41,034 nt of DNA from Cerrena zonata (Eukaryota; Basidiomycota; Agaricomycetes; Polyporales; Cerrenaceae): positions 1-41,034 of the forward strand of contig JASBNA010000137.1 of NCBI GenBank assembly GCA_038087015.1, written 5' to 3'. Below are positions 31,458 through 41,034 of this stretch, in pieces (positions within the stretch are counted from its first letter, which is position 1; each line of letters opens with the position of its first letter). Both the position numbers and the translations under genes were made by a program. Under the pieces are notes generated by a model. It made no database searches. It was not told where the DNA came from and saw only the letters and a program-made list of their open reading frames with translations.

Positions 31458-32700
31458 CTATTCAACCATACTAACTTGTACTTTGTCTGAAAGGGATAGA
31501 CGTCGCATCCGCTTCACTTCCGATGTCTCAGGTTCATCGTCCTCTACCCCATAACCAACCTTTCGCTTGATTGTTCTACGAGATGTAGATGCTTTTACCT
31601 GTTCCATAGAAAGAATGGTAGCATCCTACACAACGATATCAAAATTTACAACGACAATACTCTGAGTGTTGGAATGCTTGCCTTCTCAACCGTTCTATCG
31701 AGGATACAGATAGATCTAAGCTTCGAGATAAATCGGTACTCCTTTGCTTTGGATGGAACAGCGAAGAAAGTACACTGGATCTCTACCAGGAGCCCAGCAA
31801 CTATCTCCTCCGGTTTAACCCTATGATAGCGACTTGAAATATGGGGAAATTAGCCGCAATAGGTCTGATGATTGGACCACACATACAATGTTCCATTCAC
31901 GTCAACACGTTCAAAGTACGCCACCTCATTCTCGGAGGTATGGAGTCCACCCTTGATCTCCTTCAAAATTCCTAAAGGATCCACGTCCTCAGAGAAAGGA
32001 ATGGTTACTGAGTTTCCTGCCTCGTCCAGTTGAGTAAAGTATCGATTACTGAAACGAAGAGTGGATCCGATGTCAGATGAGATTTTCTGCCGCTGAGAAA
32101 CTCCTCTTCCCGAACTAGACCTGTCGAACATAGTCCGAACTACATCAACTGCCTGGACGAAAGTATCAAACTGGTGGCAGCCCAACCCTGTGATCGTGAT
32201 ATCTTGGAATCCTAAAAGGGGTCTGGATCGAAGTCTTAAGAAGGTCAAAACGTTGTCGATGCCAGCTGTTTGGAATATCTGTACTCACTGCGATTTGTTG
32301 AGTATTGGAGGAAGATGTGACTCAACAACGTATCCTTGACAGTTGAATACAACCTCTTCAACATCAGCAGATGTAGAGCCGCTGCTGCGGTACACAAGGT
32401 ATAATGGCCGCATCGGCCCCCCACTGAATACAGTCGTTTCACTGCGCGCAGTGTCTGACTAGTTATTGAACAAAAAATTAGCTGGATCATGTTTATTTTC
32501 CTTCGACATGTAGATTACTGACGTTGGCCATGAAGGACAGCTCTTTCCGATCACCCTCTTCCGACGGTTTCTGGGTTTCTATAATGCTTCCCAGTATTTT
32601 ACCTTACACTATAGCATCAGAAAGTAGTATACATCATAGGGTAAGTATACAACTGACTATATTTCGTCCGGTCACCGTATAGAGTCGAGATGAGGTTCAT
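31458..32700 (-). CDS. Uncharacterised protein A, 309 aa, paralogue of gene B
   Basis: Six minus-strand exons: 32700-32676, 32602-32523, 32458-32289, 32234-31887, 31820-31682, 31625-31458. Phases and most exon lengths match gene B. The last intron uses a GC donor (gagaag|gcaagc) and ends gtgtag. Conserved blocks shared with B: VVFNCQGYV, LPPI, DITITGLGCHQFD, RFSNRYFTQL, PFSEDVDPLGIL, HTSENEVAYFER, GLLVEIQCTF, KLRSICILDRTVE and VGYGVEDDE. The tail is basic (RRTIKRKVGYG, VKRMRR), suggesting nuclear location. I do not recognise the family. Exon 1 (8 codons) was chosen because its phase and length mirror gene B and is the least certain part. It is transcribed away from gene C across a 672-bp spacer. 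Confidence 0.65.
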
Positions 32701-33372
32701 ATTTGGGTCACGAGTAATACGCGTTTGCGACCTGGTCGTTATTCGCTCTCAGTAATGTACCTTCACGATTCCAAGGAATGCACTCACATACCCCAACCCG
32801 ACATCGATTCTCAGCCTTCTTCAAAGAACTTCCTATCTATATCCTAGCATCGCTTTGCTCGTACCTCCATGCGTGTTATGAGCCGAAGCCATCGCACACT
32901 GTTGTACGGCCGAAGCTCGCGATATAAACACCGAATGCTCAACAGCCTCGATGCAAGCACGTAATCCACCAACGCTCCCACATATATTATCCGCCGTTTT
33001 GTACCATGCAACAGCTCTCGGGTTCCTTGTCTTTGGTATCAGCAACGATCTTTCTAGCCTTATTAATCTGAGTCGCGCAGTACAATGGCCATCGGGACCC
33101 ACCTTGGCTCCTAAAATACATTATGTATACACTGATCTGGTGATATGTCCAATAAGATAAATGCGATCGAACATACATCCCAAGAGCATTGCCGGGAGCG
33201 TTTCCATACGGTTGAACTGTCATATCAACACGTTCCAAAAGCTATCGGCCGATAAATCATCATATTTAAATGACAACGTTTCAACTTGGCAGACGTGGAG
33301 TGTCATTCTCTGTCATGTCGTCCAAGCGGTTCGTGTTATTCCGCATCCTCTGTAGGGTGTCGCTTATTTTGA
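32701..33372. promoter_or_regulatory. Divergent promoter region between genes A and C
   Basis: This 672-bp spacer lies between the ATGs of the minus-strand gene A and the plus-strand gene C. It must hold both promoters. No gene or distinct motif is recognised. Confidence 0.4.
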
Positions 33373-35754
33373 ATGGGAAGCTCTAGTACCCGACCTCGCA
33401 AGCTCACGGAGAAGGCTGCTGCTGTCTCCCCTTCGAAGACTAAGAAACGTGTCAAAGCCCAATCCCCTATCGTCATGTGAGTCAATATATCCCTGTGTCT
33501 TTCACATTCGCTAACATGGGTACAGAGATGATGACGAGGATGAAGCGGTCGAGGAACAGGAGGAAGTAGTAGAGGACGAGGAAGTGGTAGAGGACGAGGA
33601 AGTGGATGATGAGGACGTTATTGAGTGAGTACTTTTCTTTATAATACCAGGTTTGCTGAAGCTTTAATGGTCACAGCGACGAGGCTGATGAGGACAATAG
33701 CTCCCAAAGGTAAGCACCATTTATTCCTCGCCCATTCTCATTAAGATTACCTATTGAGATACTTATTAAAACGTGTAGTGTTGGTTCTGGTGATGAAGAA
33801 GCGGAGGATAGCGGGGAGGCTGTGGAGCTTGATAGCCAGTAAGTTCATTGATCTCATCACATGTTCTCGTATTGATCATTCTATATTTTATTAGATCCGA
33901 GTTCGAGGATTTGGAGGAGGTCGAGTCTGAGGTAGAGGTAAAGACACCTCCAAAGAAGTATGGACCGTATCATCTCTCGTAATGCACACTACTTACCATT
34001 GCGTTAGGGTCCAGAAACGTCCCCGCCAGTGCGCATCTTCTCGTTTTCTTTGGACTGGTGCTGGTTTGCTAACGTAGTTTGCAGTAGTGGCGCCTCGGAG
34101 GTTGACACTTCTCCTAAGAAGAAACGAATTGTTAAGTACGTAACACATACTTTTATCTGCATGGCGATAACCTAATACCTATTTTGTAGAAGCCCTGCCC
34201 CCAGTACACCCAAATCGCCACCTAGCACTCCTAAGAGTAAGGCACCTATAGAAGGGCTATTCTCTCCACAAACCCCTGTCACAGCTGCCGCGGCGAAATT
34301 AAAGTAAGTCTGCCAATTGATACATACCTGTGAATGCTGCTAATAAGCGCAAATAGGAAGGTCACCCTCGGCAAGCAACAGGAACCCAAGAAAGAACCCA
34401 TAAAGAAAGCACCAGTAAAGAAAGCACCAGTAAAGAAGGCATCCGTAAAGAAGATAGACCCCCCTGTCATTGCTGTTGATACGGAGGAGGAAAGGATTGA
34501 GGCTGCTCTTGCGTAAGTGCTCAGTTTCTATCATTGTAGATGTGTGATTTACGCCTCACAAAACACACAGTCCCAGTGGACCTCCTTGTGAGGTCACAAC
34601 TGCTTCTGCGCAGAAGGATGAGCTCCTAAAGGATACATATGAGAGCGTTTACCCTCTCGTCAGGTACTCCATTTCCACTGGTATCTCTTATCGCATAACT
34701 TAGTAACTAATGCCACGGTATTGTAGGCCGCAGGGTGTGATTTTTGACACTGTCCAGCAATTATTCTTAACGAATATCCTTGATGAGAGGGGCTTTGATC
34801 GCCGCTATCTTCAGTACGTACATCTACACAACGACAAGAATGTCACATGCTGAATATACTTAATCTATAGGCGCTTGATCAAGGTGCTTCGAAATGATAC
34901 ATTTAGTGCCACTCTGGTCAACCCATCTAGAGCTGATCCTAACTGCTACCGTGCCATTTCTTTGTCGAAAGGTAACCCCACATTTGGCCAACATGTTCAA
35001 GGCTACCCCCCCAGGCGTCTTGCTTGTATAACATTTGGCGTGGTTCATACCAGCTCTCTTGAGCAGGCCGAAGGTTTGACAGGCAGAGGGGAGCACCTGA
35101 TGAACAAAACTCTCGCGCTATATCCCCTTGTACATGAGTATTCACGCCAGCTAGCATTCTTCTACATGGTATTCCGCGAGAAGTATAAGATGCCTGTCTA
35201 TGCAAAGGCTCTTAACTTCGCAACTATTCCAGTTTCTAGTGCGTAGTCAACCCGATTTCCAAAGGACCATATCTGACGTTAACGATTTCATATAGTAAAT
35301 ACCTCTGCCAGAACTTGGACCCCTGGTACGAGCAGCGGGACTGTCGTGTCTACAGGCTTTGACGATCCTCCTGGTGACTCTGCCGCTAGCGGCTCCGCCG
35401 CAAGACACTCAATCAGTACTGCGTATCTCCTCGACGCACTTGCAGCAAAGGAACCACTTGATGCTGATGGACATGGTAAGTTGGTGTCATGTCTCGGATA
35501 GTTTATCTCTAATGGATTGTTTTCCTACAGTGCCAGTATACAACATCGAGAGGCATTTCACTCCTGGAAACACGCTCGGTGATGTAGACATGCTAAGGCT
35601 ACACGAATACCCCCAGATCGGGGAGCTTGAAGCAGGTGATTTTGCGGGTGTAATATATACCGTAACAGCACTGAACAAGAAGTCAAAGTCGGAGGCCGAG
35701 CCCAAGTTTGCCTACAATATTCTTGCGGCTCTTCGCATTGTCAGTAAGCGTTAG
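33373..35754 (+). CDS. Uncharacterised nuclear-looking protein C, 550 aa, 14 exons
   Basis: Exons: 33373-33476, 33526-33624, 33677-33709, 33779-33838, 33895-33957, 34008-34028, 34085-34135, 34190-34303, 34357-34512, 34571-34663, 34727-34813, 34871-35238, 35296-35475, 35531-35754. They sum to 1653 nt with an open frame and GT-AG borders. Introns 1-11 are all phase 2, and exon 6 is a 21-nt microexon. The N-terminal half alternates very acidic runs (VVEDEEVVEDEEVDDEDV) with basic TPPKK, SPKKKR and KKAPV repeats, as in chromatin-associated proteins; SPKKKRIVK could be a nuclear localisation signal. From about residue 250 a globular domain follows (GVIFDTVQQLFLTNILDERG, then NCYRAISLSKGNP, YPLVHEYSRQLAFFYMVFREKY, GELEAGDFAGVIYTV). 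I do not recognise it. Confidence 0.75.
33563..33598 (+). repeat. Two 18-bp units encoding the acidic EVVEDE repeat
   Basis: Units 33563-33580 and 33581-33598 differ at one base. They encode a duplicated acidic hexapeptide in exon 2 of gene C. Confidence 0.85.
34400..34453 (+). repeat. 15-bp units encoding KKAPV repeats
   Basis: Three units (34400-34414, 34415-34429, 34430-34444) and a partial fourth encode the basic KKAPV/KKASV repeat in exon 9 of gene C. Confidence 0.85.
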
Positions 35755-36507
35755 GAGGTAGATGAATGCTATGTTTAAAGGATATAGCAGTCAACGAATG
35801 TACTATTACATGTAGAACAAATGAATATCGTCTTGTGAACATATAAATATATACTGTGATGCCTCCATATTAAATTGGGTCTGCTCTGGATCAAAGTACG
35901 AATTACACTGGTATAGATTAGCGCATATTTTCCTGCATAAAGCGAGGAAAGTATTTACAAACGATCCTGCACTCGCCAAAACTATGTCTACAGTTTCGTC
36001 ACCCATGTAATCCTCGCATAGTGTCAGAAGGGGGCTCTTTTGAGAGAATAGCATATCTTTACAGTGAGTCTGCAATTAATGGAGGAAATGGTACAAGTCT
36101 TCGAACACGCAGCACGAACCTCTTGACGCCCAGCACGAACCTCTTGACGCCCAGCACGAACCTCTTGACGCCCAGCACGAACCTCTTGACGCTCAGCACG
36201 AACCTCTTGACACCTAGTACGAACTATAAATATGTAAAGTATAATGATGTCGCCCCTCATCAGCGTCGTGAAACGCTCCATATATTCCATTTAACTGAGA
36301 ATGTGCCCGTGATGGTCCTTGGTTGGGATGGGAACTATGCATGTTCATTTGTAACTCCTCGGCCTGTAGGCTATTGATAATGCACCTCTGGTGTAGAAGG
36401 AGAAAAGGGTAGGACAGTAGATCTACTCCAACGCCAATCATATAAGCGCATAAGAAAGCTACATGTTCGCCGTGCATGTACTACACATAATACTCTCTCC
36501 ATTCCCA
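35755..36507. other. Convergent spacer between genes C and B with a minisatellite
   Basis: No supported gene. It holds the 21-bp array at 36112-36224. Open frames across the array (heptads of NLLTPST on one strand, QEVRAGR on the other) are products of the 21-bp period. Confidence 0.5.
36112..36224. repeat. 21-bp tandem repeat, five copies plus a partial
   Basis: Units start at 36112, 36133, 36154, 36175 and 36196, with a partial at 36217. The unit is gcacgaacctcttgacgccc plus a. The first three are identical and the last two carry one and two or more changes. It is related to the array at 27429. Confidence 0.93.
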
Positions 36508-37678
36508 TTATTTATCCTCCCCTTCCTCATCCAAAACCTTATAGCCCACGTTGCATTGAACCCGAGTAAGAGATATATCTTTAGGAGCTCTGGCATTTAA
36601 AGCATCCTAAGCAGAACATTGTTAGCGGCATGACCATACACCAATCCCAAAAGTATTTAATCACCAATTCGACAATACGATCAATGACACAGATCGAGCG
36701 AAGTTTCAGCACCATTTGGTAGGCCTCATAAGGATTAATACGTGTTTGATCACATACTACACCAAAGGTGGCTTGAATCTCTACCAAGAGACCTGGTATG
36801 ATTTTATCAGGATTGATACGGACGTAATATCTGATACAGTATTTAGTTAGCATGTTTAGTGCGCACTAGGTATGCGAGACACATACCCATCCCCAGCATC
36901 GTCAAATCGCTCAAAATAATGGACTTCGTTATCACTGGTATGGGTACCATCCTGATAACGATACTTCAAAAAGTCTCCCAATATTCCACAAGGATCCACC
37001 TCAACGGGAAACGGGACTTGGTCCCCATTGCCCCGATACGCCAAATGGGTGAAGTAGTCATTACTGAAAGTGAGCATATCGTTAACACTGCTCGATACTG
37101 ACTCCAAATTTAGATTGTGCATGGGCGTATAGCCATGGTCATAGAAAACCTTGGCAATCGACTGTATTGCACTGTGGAATTGGTCAAATTGCTTAGATCC
37201 AAGACCAGAAATTGTAATGCTCTGAGAAGTTTTGTGTGGATCTTCAGATAACCTAGGAGGTACGATATTACGCATAGTTCCTTATATGCAGCACAGATGG
37301 CTCACCTGAATGTAGTTTTTATAGGCGGTAGATCTGTACCGGTCACGTATCCCTGACACCGGAATACGACGTGCTCCAAAGCCTCCTTATGTACAAGATG
37401 CAGATGTAAGATAGAATCACAGCGAATAGAATCCACGGCAAAGAGTTCACGGTTGAACTAGGAGCAATGTATATATAAGCTCTAAGATATGACGGTAATC
37501 CCGAAATGCTTACCGGTAATATTGTCGTCAATTGTTTGTATTTTCGAATAGGATCTGCTTTAATTGTCTTGATAGTTGCGCTCAAGTGTTTTTCTGCAGG
37601 GGGAGACGGTTAATAAGTGGGTACTATCCGCATATGCATGAAGGGCTCACTGTATTTAGTCTTCCTGTCATACAACAT
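36508..37678 (-). CDS. Uncharacterised protein B, 296 aa, paralogue of gene A
   Basis: Six minus-strand exons: 37678-37651, 37593-37514, 37457-37306, 37252-36887, 36830-36665, 36606-36508, all GT-AG. Exon 2 is 80 nt, exons 3 plus 4 total 518 nt, and all intron phases equal those in gene A. Shared blocks: VVFRCQGYV, LPPI, SITISGLGSKQFDQF, TFSNDYFTHL, PFPVEVDPCGIL, HTSDNEVHYFERF, GLLVEIQATFGVV, KLRSICVIDRIVE and VGYKVLDEEGED. Unlike A, the C-terminal tail is short and not strongly basic. The family and function are unknown. It is divergent from gene D with only 270 bp between start codons. Confidence 0.68.
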
Positions 37679-37948
37679 GGATTGTATTGGGTACATTGTA
37701 GGCATTTGTTGTGTGCAATAGCGCTCTCAGTTTCGTAGTTTTATATCATTTCATCGTATTTTGCATCTATCCTTTCACGGTAGCAAAGATATCTACCCTA
37801 TATTGGTAACCATTAATCTCAGCACATGACTTTCGACGCGTAATACAACAAGGCCACGTGATAGTGACCACACATGGGTTAGAGCTGTCAACTGGAGTGC
37901 ATACAGCTTACACCAAGTGTTGCGATCGTATTTTCACATACGGAAATT
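37679..37948. promoter_or_regulatory. Short divergent promoter between genes B and D
   Basis: The 270 bp between the two start codons must carry both promoters, so shared control is plausible. No specific site is recognised. Confidence 0.4.
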
Positions 37949-40034
37949 ATGCCAAGGACACCTGTAGAGCACGACAGCTCCGAGTCCGCAAGCCCCTATC
38001 CCTCGCGCTCGACATCCCGACGATCCGTACCAGGCTACGAGCGATGCCCTCACCAATGCTCTAACCAGCCCTGCTACAGCAACAAGAGGGGTCCTCTGTG
38101 GCCAAAGGAAGGGAATTCACTTGCCAGACATATGAAGCGAGTGAACTTACATCCTCAATGCACACCCGCATGTCGGGCGCATCAGCTTAACATGGGGAAC
38201 GGCACATTACCTGAGCTTTCACTCAGTATGAGGCCAACCGTTGCAGATTTTGAAACCGCCCTCAAAATGATAAACGACCCAGCGATTAAGGAGGAGATCA
38301 ATAGTTATATGCTATCTTCAGTATGGATTGCACAATATATACTCTGACTATTCCCTCACAAATTCTCCAGCGATATACCAGCACCGTGCGAGAGGCGTCT
38401 CCCCCAACTCCTCAAAATCATGATACCATCCAGGACGCTGATTTTTCCGAGCAAGTCATAGCGCCAGACATATATACTGCTGTTCTCTCCAATGCGACTA
38501 TATCTGGACATGATACGGCAGCTAGTCTTGCGGAAGAATTTGATACTGTCACCATCGGACGCAGGGTGAGTGATCTCTGCAGTCTCACCTCCATTGTAAC
38601 TAATAAAATTTGCTTTTCACAGATCTATGGAGAGTGTGATACTCCATGTGCGCGCACAGCTCGTGTCATCCATTACATTCCAGATCCCAACATGTCGTGT
38701 GTATATTCAGATATGAGGAATCATGTGAATTATCAAAGGGAAAATATCAGCAACGAAGAAATGAATGTCATTTCAAAAGCCAAAAATCACTTCCACGTCC
38801 TTGCCGCCCACGAGAATGGTGCTAAGGTTATCATTGACCAATGGGTATGTGCGTTTCCCTTCTGATAGGTATGACATGGCTTTATACCCATCTGTGTTAG
38901 TTATTCCTTATGTTGTGCGTTATACGTCACCATCCGGGACAATTTATACTCCAGGTAACTCCCTGGACATTGTTTTTGAAATGGATCCTATCTGTTCAAA
39001 ACGAGGAAGACTACCACGTGTGGCGCCAGTACGATCTCGTGCTTGGTCTTGTGGATTACTCTACGGAATACATGTAAGTTATGGTTGTCGTTCAGTTCAT
39101 TGCGTCACTGATATACACTATGTTCTTTTTGTCAAAGTCGCTCATCAACGGGTATAACCGAAGAAATATCTGCAACATTTGATGAACGTATGCAATGTAT
39201 GGCAGACTATACCACGATCTGGCCTCCCATTAATTTGATCAAGATGGCGGCTTGCAAATGGAGTACCATCATCAAACTGGATGACATTGCTGCAAAGGAA
39301 ACACATAGCATGCGGCCAGCTACTACCCTATGGGACGGTATCCATATTCCCAATGGCAAGGTACTAAAGCGATGCTATAGCTCATACCAAGAGGACGTTT
39401 ATCTGCCAGATGGGTCAAGCCGCATACCAACAGTGGAAAGGTTAACTGCGGAGTCTGTACTTCCGGGAAGACACTGGATGGTGCAGGATTGGGTACCTCA
39501 CCTTCGCCAATTAGGGGAGCTGAAGGTATACTTTGTAGACAAGAAGGTGGTTTATATTGCAGTGACGCGTTATAGTACCGCTAAGTCAGGATGGGAGTTC
39601 TCTGTGAATCCCACAATACCTACACTGGCTGAGCTGTAGTGAGTCATTTTTCATCAAATTTATGGTGCTATTCAATTTCTTACACTCAGTCGAGCTCTTT
39701 TTACAGTCAGAACCGATCAAGAAACGACTTCTTGATATGGCCACAGAGTGCCGAGATAGCCGATGAAGAGGCTGGACGAGTAGAGCTTATTGCATATGCC
39801 TCAAAAACATTGGATGCTTTGATTTCTCGTGAGAAGAGAGGTGCGTTTGGTGCGACATCATTGGCTGGAATGTGTCGGATGGACATAGGGGTCATAATCC
39901 GAGGGAGCCGATGTGACTATTTTGTTAGTGAGATCGAACGAACAATCGGCCTTGGTATATTCGGACCAGATATGGTACCCTTGATGGCTGAAAGACTGGG
40001 TAGACTATGGTTGGATATGTTGGTGTCCCAGTAG
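37949..40034 (+). CDS. Cys/His-rich protein D with ATP-grasp-like C-terminal domain, 578 aa
   Basis: Exons: 37949-38320, 38371-38565, 38623-38844, 38955-39073, 39138-39638, 39707-40034; GT-AG, open frame throughout. Residues about 30-80 hold clustered Cys/His (CPHQC, QPCYSNKRG, LARHMK, HPQCTPACRAH), suggesting a zinc-binding module. The C-terminal third has the order expected of an ATP-grasp fold: RHWMVQDWVP (414-423), GELKVYFVDKKVVYIAVTR (429-447), then CRMDIGVII (526-534) and YFVSEIERT (541-549). Asp529, Glu545 and Glu547 lie where metal ligands sit in that fold. ATP-grasp enzymes join a carboxylate to an amine or thiol using ATP. This assignment is inference; the N-terminal lid and its lysine are not identified with confidence. 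Confidence 0.7.
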
Positions 40035-40216
40035 TGTATAAACATTACTTATTGCCCCAGCGCACATAGATTTGGACTATGAGGGTCCCCGATCGTGATC
40101 ATTCTGATCGATCTTCGCTTACGCCCGAAATATGCACATGGCAGTGCCCATTTCAAATACACCCTCAACCACAGTCCGCGCGTACGCGTCGACGTGCATC
40201 ACTTGTAACTTTCACG

Positions 40217-41012
40217 ATGCCTTCCACTAGAGTCACCGCTAAAATGATTGCAGACGCGGAAGCTAAAATACCGCAGTTAGTTGCGAAGAAAGAACAAGCT
40301 GAGAGAGGTACTGTGAGGGTCTCGTCATGAAAAAGTCGTCGCTGACGTACTCGGTTGATAGCGTGTCGTCCCAAATTGGAAGCTATCGCACAAGCATGTG
40401 TGGAGAGCTTCTTACGCCCGGATTTGTATAATGCGTACGACTTACACAACTTCGCCTTCCGGGACCATATCTGCACACCCAGGGAACCGGAAACTATTGC
40501 CGACGACTTGAAGTGGATATACACCACCTTGGACCCGAACGATACGAGTCCCGAATGGAAGAAAAAAGGCCTCAGCAAATTGAAATTATCGAAGGCCGAT
40601 TTCGAATATGTCGTTGTATACGACGCAGATAACAACTGCCTTGATCCTGAAGGAGATATTGTCGAAGGTGATTTTGTCCCAAAGACGACGTATGAGGCCA
40701 TGTTGCCCTTGGTACACGCGAATAACAACGTCGCAATTGTTTACAACTCACTGGAACATGTGGGAATGGAGGTTAGTGATGAAACACGACAACGTATCCG
40801 GGTATATGGCTGGTATCTGCACCAAGCTATCGACTTCTGTACATTTGCGTGCGATGTTGCACGCCAGGAAGGGATGCTAGTCCCGACATTTGTTCCAGTC
40901 GACTTGTACGAGTATATGGACCTCTTCTTCCGTGCCAGGACCCATCTCCCCTCTGCCCTTCATCGTATCGGTTATGCCAATCGATATGAGGTACCTTGGC
41001 ATCCGTCAATTA
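40217..41012 (+). CDS. Uncharacterised gene F, 5' part only (runs off the window)
   Basis: Two exons are visible: 40217-40307 (MPSTRVTAKMIADAEAKIPQ, a charged helix) and 40362-41012. A consensus donor (gtaagt) at 41013 shows that more exons follow beyond the edge. About 247 residues can be read. They are soluble, helical and acidic, with no signal peptide or known motif that I recognise (FEYVVVYDADNNCLDPEGD, VYGWYLHQAIDFCTFACDVA). It is co-directional with gene D and starts 183 bp after its stop, so it may belong to the same block. Confidence 0.65.
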
Positions 41013-41034
41013 GTAAGTATTTGCATATGTTCTT

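Noticed and set aside
36021..36377. Heptad NLLTPST protein across the 21-bp array
   Set aside because: The open frame arises from the 21-bp period; no promoter, splicing partner or flanking domain supports a gene.
38845..38954. Reading gene D directly through the frame DRYDMALYPSV at 38860-39070
   Set aside because: That frame does not join exon 3. Treating 38845-38954 as an intron ending tactccag gives an open frame that connects to the ATP-grasp-like part.

Overview
The window looks like nuclear DNA from a filamentous basidiomycete, most likely an Agaricomycete. Genes are split by many short introns (about 45-110 nt) with GT-AG borders. The recognisable families are typical of mushroom-forming fungi: an atypical G-alpha with alanine in place of the catalytic glutamine, an HSPA12-type Hsp70-like ATPase, a DUF6535 membrane protein, a secreted S28 peptidase, basidiomycete-type sesquiterpene synthase relics and tandem F-box-like genes. 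All gene models were built by hand from splice sites and reading-frame continuity. Nothing was searched in a database.

Layout, left to right. 0.9-3.3 kb (+): G-alpha, 527 aa. 4.2-6.5 kb (-): coiled-coil protein with a long Arg-Glu tract, 748 aa. 7.8-12.7 kb (+): Hsp70-like ATPase joined in frame to an approximately 795-residue disordered, tryptophan/glycine-dotted, Lys-ending tail. 12.9-13.7 kb (-): small Met/Gly/Pro-rich protein. 13.7-16.5 kb: gene-poor, with an internally deleted terpene synthase relic at 15.3-15.6 kb. 16.5-20.5 kb (-): DUF6535 protein whose 5' end holds an in-frame TAG unless an alternative acceptor is used. 21.0-23.1 kb (-): complete S28 serine peptidase. 24.3-25.2 kb (+): a second, longer terpene synthase pseudogene. 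26.3 kb: near-perfect hairpin. 26.6-27.1 kb (+): small five-exon gene with a HicA-like domain. 27.9-31.4 kb (+): two tandem F-box/LRR-like paralogues.

The right-hand 10 kb (31.4 kb to the end) is the least familiar part. It holds two uncharacterised paralogues (A 31458-32700 and B 36508-37678, both -) with the same six-exon layout. Each is divergent from a larger + gene. A is paired with C (33373-35754), a 14-exon, acidic/basic, nuclear-looking protein whose first 11 introns are all phase 2. B is paired with D (37949-40034), a Cys/His-rich protein with an ATP-grasp-like C-terminus. A further unknown gene F starts at 40217 and runs off the window. A 21-bp tandem repeat lies between C and B, and a related array lies at 27.4 kb, before the F-box genes. 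Whether A-D form a functional unit or a multicopy accessory cassette cannot be settled from sequence alone, but this block is the best candidate here for an undescribed system.
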